DNA of 34,553 nt. It comes from Rhodospirillales bacterium (GTDB lineage: Bacteria; Pseudomonadota; Alphaproteobacteria; ATCC43930; CGMCC-115725). The DNA lies in the NCBI GenBank assembly GCA_028288725.1, contig JAQGIC010000041.1, positions 1 to 34,553 on the forward strand, in the 5' to 3' direction. The position numbers and the translations under genes were made by a program. The notes beneath the pieces are model-generated. The model did no database searches, was not told the DNA's origin, and saw nothing but the letters and a program-made list of their open reading frames with translations. Positions 23,485 through 30,804 of the stretch are shown in pieces (within the stretch, counting starts at the first letter, position 1; every line of letters begins with the position of its first letter).

Positions 23485-24627
23485 TCAGGCCTTTTCCAGC
23501 AGGCGGCGCGCGATGATGACGCGCATGATTTCGTTGGTCCCTTCGAGGATCTGGTGGACGCGCAGATCCCGCAGGTACCGCTCGATCGGATATTCCTTGA
23601 TGTAGCCGTACCCGCCATGGAGCTGCAGCGCGTCGTTCACCACCTTGAAGCCGACATCGGTCGCAAACCGCTTGGCCATGGCGCAGTGGGTCGTCGCTTC
23701 CGGATGCTTGGCGTCGAGCGAGGCGGCGGCACGGTGGATCATCAGCCGGGCGGCCTCCAATTCCGTCGCCATGTCGGCGAGCTTGAACTGCAGCGCCTGG
23801 AAGTCCGACAGGGTTTTGCCGAACTGCTTGCGCTCGCCCATGTAGGTGCGCGCCGCCTCCAGACAGGCGCGCGCGCCGCCCAAGGAGCAGGCGCCGATAT
23901 TGACGCGGCCGCCGTCCAGCCCGGCCATGGCGATCTTGAAGCCCTCGCCCTCGGCACCGATCCGGTTGGCGACCGGCACGCGGGCATCCTCGAAGATCAC
24001 CTGACAGGTCGGCTGCGAGTTCCAGCCGAGCTTCTTTTCCTGCTTGCCGAACGAGAGCCCGGCCGTGCCCTTCTCGACCAGCAGGCACGAGATGCCCTTG
24101 GGGCCGGGGCCGCCGGTGCGGACCATGACCGCATAGACCTCGCTACGCCCACCGCCCGAGATGAAGGCCTTGGCGCCGTTCAGCACATAATGGTCGCCGT
24201 GGCGCTCCGCCTTGGTCGAGAGCGAGGCCGCGTCGGAGCCCGAACCCGGCTCGGTCAGGCAATAGCTGGCGAAATGCTCCATCGTCACGAGCTTGGGCAG
24301 GAAGCGTCCGCGCACGCCATCGTCGCCGAACCGGTCGATCATCCAGGCGACCATGTTGTGGATCGAGAGATAGGCCGCGGTCGACGGATCCGCCGCCGCC
24401 AGTTCCTCGAAGATCAGCGCCGCGTCGAGCCGGGCCAGGCCGGAGCCGCCGATGTCGTCCCGCACATAGATGCCGGCGAAACCCAGAGCGGCGGCCTGGC
24501 GCAATTCAGCCTCGGGAAAATGCTTCTCCTCGTCCCAGCGCGCGGCACCGGGCAGCAGCACGTCGCGGGCGAACGCCCGCGCGGTTTCCTGAAACGCCTG
24601 CTGGTCTTCCGAAAGCTCGAATTCCAT
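23485..24627 (-). CDS. Acyl-CoA dehydrogenase, isobutyryl-CoA dehydrogenase-like
   Basis: A flavoprotein of 380 residues with the three-domain ACAD order: [20 protein letters not shown] (FAD/substrate site), [21 protein letters not shown], and [17 protein letters not shown], where the Glu of the EGTNE stretch is the region of the catalytic base. The C-terminal pattern matches isobutyryl-CoA dehydrogenase (human ACAD8 type) better than short-chain or isovaleryl enzymes. ATG 24627 has GGAG nine bases upstream, whereas a TTG five codons earlier is less likely. It is the first gene of the minus-strand catabolic operon, divergent from the LysR gene at 24896, and would form methacrylyl-CoA from isobutyryl-CoA. 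Confidence 0.9.
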   Translation of the reverse strand: MEFELSEDQQAFQETARAFARDVLLPGAARWDEEKHFPEAELRQAAALGFAGIYVRDDIGGSGLARLDAALIFEELAAADPSTAAYLSIHNMVAWMIDRFGDDGVRGRFLPKLVTMEHFASYCLTEPGSGSDAASLSTKAERHGDHYVLNGAKAFISGGGRSEVYAVMVRTGGPGPKGISCLLVEKGTAGLSFGKQEKKLGWNSQPTCQVIFEDARVPVANRIGAEGEGFKIAMAGLDGGRVNIGACSLGGARACLEAARTYMGERKQFGKTLSDFQALQFKLADMATELEAARLMIHRAAASLDAKHPEATTHCAMAKRFATDVGFKVVNDALQLHGGYGYIKEYPIERYLRDLRVHQILEGTNEIMRVIIARRLLEKA

Positions 24628-24687
24628 CCCTTGTCGCTCCAAGCATATTGGTCTTTTTCGCAGATCCTAGCGCGTTCACCATCCTGT

Positions 24688-24796
24688 TGTCATTCCCGCG
24701 TAGGCGGGAATCCAGCAAGAGCCGCGTCCGCGGCGATATAGCTCTTTTCCGCGCTGGCGCGCGTAATGCCGGATTCCCGCCTGCGCGGCAATGACG
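24688..24796. repeat. Paired inverted palindromic repeat (copy 3)
   Basis: Unit A at 24688-24715 and unit B at 24769-24796 are inverted copies of the CGTCATTCCCGCG-type hairpin, separated by 53 bases. They lie in the divergent region between the catabolic operon and the LysR gene. The spacer differs from that of the copy at 22487, so only the hairpin units are conserved. Whether the unit affects the divergent promoters is unknown. Confidence 0.8.
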
Positions 24797-24866
24797 CGGA
24801 AAGGTATTGTCCCGACGTCAACTCACCGCACGAATGTCATCTTCCGGCCGGTTCTGGTATGTGGAT

Positions 24867-24876
24867 TTCTGCAGAA
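24867..24876. promoter_or_regulatory. Candidate LysR-type operator
   Basis: TTCTGCAGAA is a perfect 10-base palindrome located 20 bases before the LysR start codon, in the region divergent from the catabolic operon. Such a place fits autoregulation. The canonical T-N11-A form is not clearly present, so confidence is low. Confidence 0.3.
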
Positions 24877-24895
24877 CCAATGTGCCGAGTCTCGC

Positions 24896-25801
24896 ATGGC
24901 CATCGAAGACGGGTTCGACTGGGATCATTTGCGCTATTTCCTGGCGGTGGCGCGCACCGGCCGGCTGACCGCGGCCGCCGCCCGGCTGCGTCAGGATCAT
25001 ACCACGGTCAGCCGACGCATCGCGGCGCTGGAGCGCGCGCTGTCGACCGCCTTGTTCGAGCGTAGCCCGCAGGGCTATGGCCTGACCGCGTCCGGCCGGC
25101 GCCTGCTGGTCACCGCCGAGGCGATGGAGCGCACCGCGCTGGCCGCCCACAAGGAGATCCAGACCGACGGGCCGCTCGTCTCCGGCACGGTGCGGATCGG
25201 GGCGCCCGACGGCTTCGGCAGCTATTTCCTGGCCCCGCGCATCGGCGGGCTCTGCCGGGAATATCCGGAACTTCGGCCGGAACTGGTGACCATGCCCCGC
25301 GTATTCAGCTTATCCAAGCGCGAGGCCGATATCGCCATCAGCCTGTCGCGCCCGACAGAGGGCCGGCTCTATGCCCGCAAGCTGACCGACTATCGCCTGG
25401 GCCTCTATGCGACGCCGGCCTATCTGGCGGCCCATCCGCCGATCGGGGCGCCGGACGATCTCAAGGCCCAGGTGCTGATCGGCTATGCCGAGGATTTCAT
25501 CTTCACGCCGGAGCTGGATTATCTGCCGCTGATCGCGCCCGGCGTCGTGCCGCAGTTCCGCAGCTCGACCCTGGTGGCCCAGCTGCAGGCGACCCTTGCC
25601 GGTGCCGGCCTGTGCGTGCTGCCCTGCTTCATGGCGGCGGCCCATCCGGGCTTGGTGCCGGTGCTGGGCGCGGTCTCGATCGAGCGGACTTTCTGGCTGA
25701 TCACCCATGCCGACCTGCACGACCTGCCGCGCATCCGGGCGACCAGCGATTTCATCGCGCGGGAGGCCCGCGTAGCGCGCGCATTGTTTCTGCCGGAGTA
25801 G
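24896..25801 (+). CDS. LysR family transcriptional regulator
   Basis: A 301-residue regulator. The helix-turn-helix is in residues about 8-66 (LRYFLAVARTGRLTAAAARL, then DHTTVSRRIAALE, LFERSPQGYGLTASG). The effector-binding periplasmic-binding-protein-like domain follows (GTVRIGAPDGFGSYFLAP, ADIAISLSRP). ATG 24896 is preferred; the open frame runs upstream but without family sequence. It is divergent from the isobutyryl-CoA dehydrogenase operon, and control of that operon is the natural inference. The inducer is not deducible. Confidence 0.92.
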   Translation: MAIEDGFDWDHLRYFLAVARTGRLTAAAARLRQDHTTVSRRIAALERALSTALFERSPQGYGLTASGRRLLVTAEAMERTALAAHKEIQTDGPLVSGTVRIGAPDGFGSYFLAPRIGGLCREYPELRPELVTMPRVFSLSKREADIAISLSRPTEGRLYARKLTDYRLGLYATPAYLAAHPPIGAPDDLKAQVLIGYAEDFIFTPELDYLPLIAPGVVPQFRSSTLVAQLQATLAGAGLCVLPCFMAAAHPGLVPVLGAVSIERTFWLITHADLHDLPRIRATSDFIAREARVARALFLPE

Positions 25802-25836
25802 TCTTAGCGGTTGTGAGGGAATGACGGGAAATTGGT

Positions 25837-26646
25837 CTATCCCGCCGTCCCATCTGCCAGGTGATGCAGCACGATCCCGCTGGTCGTGGCCACGTTCAGG
25901 CTGTCGAACCCACCCGCCATCGGGATCGCCACCGTGCGGGTCCGCGCCAGTAGCGCCGCCGGCAGCCCCGGCCCCTCGGTGCCGAACAGGGCGGCGACGC
26001 GGGGCGGCCGATGGAGGCTGGATAAGGGCGTGGCACCGGCCGGGCTGAGCGACAGGGTCTCGAACCCGTGGCGCGCCAGCAGGGCGACCGCATCCTCGCC
26101 GAGAGCCAGCCGGGCGAAGGGCACGATCAGGCTGGCGCCGACTGAAACGCGGATCGCCTTGCGGTAATGCGGGTCGCAGCATTCGCCGTCGAGAATGACC
26201 GCATCGGCGCCGAACGCGGCGGCATTGCGGAAGATGCCGCCGATATTGTCGTGGTTGGTGATGCCGAACAGCAGAACGACGAGCGCGCGGGGCCCCATGG
26301 CGGCCAGCAGACTCTCGGCGGATCGCGCGGCCTCGCGCCGGCCGATCGCCAGGATGCCGCGATGCATGGGAAATCCCGCGATGCCGTCGAACACGGCCTG
26401 TGGCGCGCGATAGAGCGGGATGTCGCCGGGCAGATCGGCCAGCAGGGGCCTGAGCCCGTCCGCGCGCTTGTCGACCACGAGAACCGACACCATGCGGTGC
26501 CGCGCGCTGGCGGCCAGCACTTTCAGCACCACCTCGCCCTCGGCGATGAAATGACCGTCGCGGCCGACCAGATCGCGCTCGCGGATATTGCGATAGGCCG
26601 CGATGCGGGGGTCGTCCGGGTCGTCGATCGGGATGAAGGTGGCCAC
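25837..26646 (-). CDS. SPOUT-class RNA 2'-O-methyltransferase (TrmH/SpoU family)
   Basis: The 269-residue protein has the three SPOUT motifs in order: NHDNIGGIFRNAAAFG (motif 1), ALFGTEGPGLP (motif 2) and IPMAGGFDSLNVATTSGIVL (motif 3). It also has an N-terminal substrate-binding region. It would methylate ribose of a ribosomal or transfer RNA nucleotide using SAM bound in the trefoil knot. The start is GTG at 26646 without a strong ribosome site. The gene is followed on its upstream side by the hairpin-rich region 26655-26870. The exact RNA position modified is unknown. Confidence 0.92.
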   Translation of the reverse strand: MATFIPIDDPDDPRIAAYRNIRERDLVGRDGHFIAEGEVVLKVLAASARHRMVSVLVVDKRADGLRPLLADLPGDIPLYRAPQAVFDGIAGFPMHRGILAIGRREAARSAESLLAAMGPRALVVLLFGITNHDNIGGIFRNAAAFGADAVILDGECCDPHYRKAIRVSVGASLIVPFARLALGEDAVALLARHGFETLSLSPAGATPLSSLHRPPRVAALFGTEGPGLPAALLARTRTVAIPMAGGFDSLNVATTSGIVLHHLADGTAG

Positions 26647-26654
26647 GCCCGATT

Positions 26655-26870
26655 TCTAGCGCGCTTTCCGTTCGAATGGAATCATTCGAACGACAAAGAA
26701 TTCGCGCCGGACTAGAGCGCGATGATATGAGGCCTGCTCGGCCTCATATCTGAATCGCACTCTAAATCAAATATTTAGAGACTGATTCACCGATCAAGCC
26801 AAGCAGGCTTGATCGGTGAATCAGTCTCTAGTGATGCCTGAGCATGGTTCGATTGCTCGCAATCGAACCT
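26655..26870. repeat. Cluster of five hairpins (includes family B copy 2)
   Basis: Five inverted repeats follow one another: CGTTCGAATG/CATTCGAACG (26669-26692); GATATGAGGCC/GGCCTCATATC (26724-26750) with further pairing outward to AGAGCGCGAT and ATCGCACTCT; CTCTAAAT/ATTTAGAG (26760-26780); a 25-bp perfect stem with a 5-base loop (26776-26800 with 26806-26830); and GGTTCGATTG/CAATCGAACC (26846-26869). None is followed by a T-run. The second resembles the element at 11831. The first resembles hairpin elements common in alphaproteobacterial intergenic DNA. Confidence 0.8.
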
Positions 26871-26926
26871 TTAAGGGCGACGGGTCGCGGCACTTCGTAC
26901 CGCCCGTTCGACGAGGCCTCACTATT

Positions 26927-26974
26927 GCATGAAACGCCTGGTGCATGAAGCGCCTGGTGCATGAAGCGCCTGGC
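26927..26974. repeat. Three tandem 16-bp repeats before cynS
   Basis: The unit GCATGAAGCGCCTGGT occurs three times head to tail (26927-26942, 26943-26958, 26959-26974). The first has one changed base (AAA for AAG) and the third ends in C. There are no spacers, so this is not a CRISPR. It ends 43 bases before the cynS start and might be binding sites or slippage-made. Confidence 0.85.
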
Positions 26975-27017
26975 CGGCCGACCGGACAATCCACGGCATT
27001 TTGAGGAGCATCGTTCC

Positions 27018-27506
27018 ATGAACCGAGCCGATCTGACCGAGAAGATCCTGGACATCAAACGCGACCGCGGCCTGACCTGGGCCGGGATCGCCGAGGCGAT
27101 CGGCGGCTATTCGCCGATCTTGATCACGGCCGCGTGCCTCGGTCAGATGAAGCTGACCAAGCCGCAAGCCGCCAAGGCGGCCGCGCTGTTCGGCCTGACA
27201 CCATCCGAGGCCAGGCTGCTGAACGAACCGCCCTATCGCGGCTCCATCCCGGCGATGCCGCCGACCGATCCGCTGATCTACCGCTTCTACGAGCTGGTCA
27301 TGGTCTATGGCACGACCTTCAAGGAACTGATCCAGGAGGAATTCGGCGACGGCATCATGTCGGCGATCGATTTCGACATGACCATGGAGCGCCAGCCGAG
27401 CCCGAAGGGCGACCGGGTCAAGCTCAGCATGTCGGGCAAGTTCCTGCCGTATAAATATTACGGCAATGACGAGGAAACCCCGGAATACGGGTTCAAGAAT
27501 CCATAG
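27018..27506 (+). CDS. cynS: Cyanate hydratase (cyanase)
   Basis: A 162-residue protein. The N-terminal part (about 1-80) is the helical HTH-like domain, and the C-terminal part carries the catalytic site. Arg89 and Glu92 in LIYRFYELVMVYGTTFKEL and Ser115 in FGDGIMSAIDF match Arg96, Glu99 and Ser122 of E. coli cyanase. It converts cyanate and bicarbonate to ammonia and two CO2, working as a decamer. ATG 27018 with GAGGAG upstream is the start; the earlier ATG at 26961 falls in the repeat region. The protein has about a dozen extra C-terminal residues (YGNDEETPEYGFKNP) beyond the E. coli end. No carbonic anhydrase gene is adjacent. Confidence 0.95.
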   Translation: MNRADLTEKILDIKRDRGLTWAGIAEAIGGYSPILITAACLGQMKLTKPQAAKAAALFGLTPSEARLLNEPPYRGSIPAMPPTDPLIYRFYELVMVYGTTFKELIQEEFGDGIMSAIDFDMTMERQPSPKGDRVKLSMSGKFLPYKYYGNDEETPEYGFKNP

Positions 27507-27515
27507 GTCTTTCCA

Positions 27516-27544
27516 GCCCTCTCCCGCAAACGGCGGTAGAGGGC
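27516..27544. terminator. Hairpin between convergent genes
   Basis: GCCCTCT (27516-27522) pairs with AGAGGGC (27538-27544), and an inner CCGC/GCGG extends the stem. It lies between the cyanase stop and the convergent thioesterase stop, so it may terminate both. There is no T-run, and the sequence also resembles a common alphaproteobacterial intergenic palindrome. Confidence 0.5.
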
Positions 27545-27553
27545 AAGAGCGCG

Positions 27554-27958
27554 TCACCGATACCGGAACGAGCCCTGGCCCATGGCGAGCAGTTTTCCGG
27601 CCTCGTCGCGCACCTCGGCCCGGGCGAAGAAGATCTTGCGGCCGCCGCCGCTGACCGTCGCCACGGTGGTCAGCCGCCCGGCGAGCGCCGGGGCCACGAA
27701 ACTGGTCATGAGGTCGAGCGTCACGCATAGGCGCGCGCCGTCGGTCGCCTCGGTCCAGGTGCCGGCATAGCCGCAGGCGACGTCGAGCAGGGTCATCAGC
27801 ACGCCGCCATGGACGACGCCGCTGCGGTTCAGATGATCGCCGGTTACGTCGAGTTCGACCGTGGCCCGGTCGAGGACCCAGTCGACGAGCCGGATGCCCA
27901 GCGCCTGATTGAACGCCGACGGCCGGGCGACGATGGTCTCTCTGGTCTCACCGGTCAT
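27554..27958 (-). CDS. PaaI-type hot-dog thioesterase
   Basis: A 134-residue protein of the hot-dog fold. The central motif HGGVLMTLLDVACGYAG is the PaaI/YbgC-like helix with the conserved His-Gly-Gly. VTLDLMTSFVAPALAGRL and ARAEVRDEAGKLLAMGQGSF make up the sheet. Such enzymes hydrolyse acyl-CoA or aryl-CoA thioesters, and the preferred substrate is not evident. ATG 27958 with GGAG nine bases upstream is preferred over the ATG at 27979. It is convergent with cyanase and divergent from the hydrolase-OsmC gene. Confidence 0.88.
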   Translation of the reverse strand: MTGETRETIVARPSAFNQALGIRLVDWVLDRATVELDVTGDHLNRSGVVHGGVLMTLLDVACGYAGTWTEATDGARLCVTLDLMTSFVAPALAGRLTTVATVSGGGRKIFFARAEVRDEAGKLLAMGQGSFRYR

Positions 27959-28127
27959 CGATCTTCGCTCCGCATCCATTTCTTGGGCGAGGCATCCTCG
28001 CCCACCGGCAGATCAAATGCCATCCCCGCGGGGCGGCGCGACGTCGCTCGATAACCCGATGGACGCGTCCGCCTATTCCATCGATAAATTCCTTCGACGG
28101 ACGCCAACCGCCCAAAGGGGAAAAGCC

Positions 28128-29348
28128 ATGCCGGTCGAACGGTTCGAGTTTCCAAGCGCCGAGGGCCATCCGCTGGCCGCCCGCCTGGACCTGCCCGAGG
28201 GGCCCGTGCGGGCCTACGCGCTGTTCGCCCATTGCTTCACCTGCGGCAAGGACATCCATGTCGCGGCCCGGATCGCGGCGGCCCTGGCCCAGCGCGGCAT
28301 CGCCACCGTGCGCTTCGATTTCACCGGCCTGGGCGGCAGCGGCGGCGATTTCGCCAACAGCGATTTCAGCTCCAACATCGCCGATCTTCGGGCGGCGCTG
28401 GCCCATATGCGCGACAAGAACCAACCGGCCGGCCTGATGATCGGCCATAGCCTGGGCGGGGCCGCGGTCCTGGCCGTGGCCGGCGAAGCTCCGGAAGTGC
28501 GCGCGGTCGCGGTGATCGCGGCGCCGTTCGATGTCGCCCATATCGTCGAACAGTTCCATGACCAGGTCGGCGAGATCGAGGCCGCCGGCGAGGCCAGGGT
28601 CAATCTGGCCGGACGCCCCTTCACCATCCGCCGCAGCTTCCTCGACGATGCCCGCGCCCAGGATCAGAAGCAGCGCATCACCCATTTGGGCCGCCCGCTG
28701 CTGGTGCTGCATTCGCCCGTCGACCGGATCGTCGATGTCGATAATGCGCGCCAGATTTTCACCGCCGCGAGGCATCCCAAAAGCTTCGTCTCGCTCGATC
28801 GGGCCGACCATCTGCTGACCCGTCCCGAGGACGCGCGCTATGCGGCAGCCCTGATCGCCGAATGGGCGGCGCGCTACCTGCCCGACGAGGCCCCGACCTC
28901 CCCCGCAGCGCCAACCGAGCTCGGCCTGGTCGTGGTCGAGGAAACCGGCCACGGTACGCTGGAACAGCGCATCGCCGCCGGTAGCCATACCTATCTGGCC
29001 GACGAGCCGGTCGCGGTCGGCGGCGGCGGCGCCGGACCCGGCCCCTATGATTTCCTGCTGTCGGCGCTCGGATCCTGCACCTCGATGACGCTCCGGCTCT
29101 ATGCCCAGCGCAAGCAATTGCCGCTGACGCGCATCCGCGTCGCCCTGCGCCACCGCCGGGTGCATGTCGAGGATTGCGTCGGCTGCGAAACCAGGGACGC
29201 CCGGCTGGAGGTGATCGAGCGCGAGATCACGCTGACCGGCGACCTCGACGCGGCGACCCGTGCCCGCCTGATGGAGATCGCCGACAAATGCCCGGTGCAT
29301 CGCACGCTGATGTCGAAGCTCGAGATCCGGACGGTGGAGGTGTCCTGA
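28128..29348 (+). CDS. Alpha/beta hydrolase fused to OsmC-like domain
   Basis: A 406-residue two-domain protein. The first part (about 1-255) is an alpha/beta hydrolase with oxyanion region FAHCFTCGKD, nucleophile elbow MIGHSLGGAA (Ser108), Asp in VLHSPVDRIVDVD and His in DRADHLLT. The second part (about 265-406) is OsmC-like, with LSALGSCTSMTLRLYA (Cys317) and DKCPVHRTLMS (Cys388), the peroxidatic and resolving cysteine arrangement. A second CxxC-like pair is present in EDCVGCETRDA. AAAGGGG precedes ATG 28128; the longer upstream frame is not coding. This fusion recurs in Proteobacteria, and its substrate is unknown, with a detoxifying/peroxide role plausible. Confidence 0.92.
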   Translation: MPVERFEFPSAEGHPLAARLDLPEGPVRAYALFAHCFTCGKDIHVAARIAAALAQRGIATVRFDFTGLGGSGGDFANSDFSSNIADLRAALAHMRDKNQPAGLMIGHSLGGAAVLAVAGEAPEVRAVAVIAAPFDVAHIVEQFHDQVGEIEAAGEARVNLAGRPFTIRRSFLDDARAQDQKQRITHLGRPLLVLHSPVDRIVDVDNARQIFTAARHPKSFVSLDRADHLLTRPEDARYAAALIAEWAARYLPDEAPTSPAAPTELGLVVVEETGHGTLEQRIAAGSHTYLADEPVAVGGGGAGPGPYDFLLSALGSCTSMTLRLYAQRKQLPLTRIRVALRHRRVHVEDCVGCETRDARLEVIEREITLTGDLDAATRARLMEIADKCPVHRTLMSKLEIRTVEVS

Positions 29349-29408
29349 GCACGCGGGTCGTCGCGACCGAATTGCACAACTTCGTCTCCGGCCGGCAGCG
29401 CCGGGAGA

Positions 29409-30470
29409 TCACCGGCGCGGAAGCGCCTCGCTATCGGACGGGCTGAGGCCCCAGAAGCGGGCGATATGGGTCACGGCGGGGACACCGGCATCGAGCACCC
29501 ACGGCCCCGGCCGACCGCCGCCGGGCGCCTTGGCATCGACCGGGAAGCCATGGCCCATCTCCGCGAGGGTCCAGAGTTCGACCGACGCCCGGCGCGCGGT
29601 GCCCCACAGACGGCGGCGCAGGCCCGGCGCCGGCTCGGTATCGGCGAGCGGCGGCGGGGCGAGGCCGTTTACCGCGCTCCATTGCGCCGCCAGCATCTCC
29701 GCGTTGACCGGATCGACGGTGCGGTCGCCCGCGCCGTGCCAGATCGACAGGCGCGGCCAAATCCGGCTTTGGCTTACTGGTGCTGCGCGGCGAACGGCAT
29801 CGGCGAGGGCGGTTCGGCTGCGGCCGGGGTCGGCCCGGCGCATGCGGGCCAACGCCTGCAGCGACCCGGTGGCGGTACCGAGCGCCATTCCGGCCGACAC
29901 GGCGCCGGCGGCGAACACGGTCGGGTAGGCCGCGAGCAACGCCACGGCCATGGCACCACCGGCCGACAATCCGGCGACGAAGACCCGGCGCGGGTCGGAG
30001 CCAAAAAGCTTGCTGGCGGTCCGCACCATCTGGCGGATCGACAGCAATTCGCCGCCACCGCGCTTGACGTCCGCCGGCTGGTACCAGTTGAAGCAGCGGC
30101 CGCGATTGTTCGCGGCGACCTGCTCCGGCAGCACCAGGGCCGCGCCGATCCTTCGTGCCAGCGCCAGCCATCCGGCATTCTCGGCAAAGCCCGCCGCATC
30201 CTGGCCGCAGCCATGCAGCACCACGATCAAAGGGGCGCGCAGGGGCAAGGGTTCCGGCGGCGCATAGACGAACATCCGCAAGGCGCCCGGGTTGGAGCCG
30301 AACTTCGCGATTTCGCTGATGCGGCCGGACGAGCCGGCCCAGGTGGTGGTCGCCAGACGGCTGGGCGTCCAGGCGAGCGACAGCAGCGCCGAACTCGCCG
30401 TGGCCGCGAGACGCCAGCCGGCCGACGATCGCGCGCGGCGCAGCCGCTTGACCGCGGTCGACAGTTTCAC
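29409..30470 (-). CDS. PHB-depolymerase-type esterase
   Basis: A 353-residue alpha/beta hydrolase of the esterase-PHB family. PLIVVLHGCGQDAAGFAE contains the oxyanion hole, RCFNWYQPADVKRGGGE follows, and the elbow is VAGLSAGGAMAVALLA with Ser169. IWHGAGDRTVDP gives the Asp, and EMGHGFPVDA the His. The first 70 residues are basic with a weak hydrophobic stretch. The GTG at 30470 is the best start (15 bases after the stop of the small upstream gene), but its ribosome site is weak and more upstream starts would overlap that gene. It could hydrolyse short polyhydroxyalkanoate or other esters; a phasin or PHA synthase is not nearby. Confidence 0.82.
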   Translation of the reverse strand: MKLSTAVKRLRRARSSAGWRLAATASSALLSLAWTPSRLATTTWAGSSGRISEIAKFGSNPGALRMFVYAPPEPLPLRAPLIVVLHGCGQDAAGFAENAGWLALARRIGAALVLPEQVAANNRGRCFNWYQPADVKRGGGELLSIRQMVRTASKLFGSDPRRVFVAGLSAGGAMAVALLAAYPTVFAAGAVSAGMALGTATGSLQALARMRRADPGRSRTALADAVRRAAPVSQSRIWPRLSIWHGAGDRTVDPVNAEMLAAQWSAVNGLAPPPLADTEPAPGLRRRLWGTARRASVELWTLAEMGHGFPVDAKAPGGGRPGPWVLDAGVPAVTHIARFWGLSPSDSEALPRR

Positions 30471-30484
30471 CGCGACGACGCCCG

Positions 30485-30730
30485 CTACCGGGCCGCCTTC
30501 CGCGGATCGATTCCGGCGCGGCGCATTTCGGCCGGCAACTCCTCGACGTTGCCGCCGCCGCCATTGCCTTCGGTCGCTCCGGTCGCCGCGATCCGGTCCG
30601 CATCGACATCGAGATCCATGATCTTGGCCCGGTCGCGCATTCCGGCCTCGTAAGGCGCCCGGGAGCCGGCATCGACACCGTCCGGCGCGCGTCCGGCCAC
30701 GATCGCCTTCTGCTTTGTATCGTTCGACAT
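30485..30730 (-). CDS. Small hydrophilic protein of unknown function
   Basis: An 81-residue protein with a good ribosome site (GGGAG seven bases before ATG 30730). It is charged, Gly-rich in the middle (TEGNGGGGNVEEL) and has no membrane helix or known motif. The gene is divergent from the S9 peptidase and ends 14 bases before the esterase start, so the two form an operon. Role unknown. Confidence 0.65.
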   Translation of the reverse strand: MSNDTKQKAIVAGRAPDGVDAGSRAPYEAGMRDRAKIMDLDVDADRIAATGATEGNGGGGNVEELPAEMRRAGIDPRKAAR

Positions 30731-30804
30731 GCCGGCTCTCCCGAAAGTGATCGTCGAGAATAGAAATACTTGAGGGGGCGCGGGGTTCCGGCGGAGGGCA
30801 TTCT

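Noticed and set aside
20799-23516. A 905-codon open frame on the plus strand opposite the aldehyde and hydroxyisobutyrate dehydrogenase genes
   Set aside because: It has no family motifs and is His/Arg/Gln/Gly-rich as expected for the complement of GC-rich coding DNA. The minus-strand genes have full catalytic motifs and ribosome sites.
26776-26830. Rho-independent terminator
   Set aside because: The 25-bp stem is too long and no T-run follows on either strand.
26927-26974. CRISPR array
   Set aside because: Three 16-base units are directly adjacent without spacers, and no cas genes are present.
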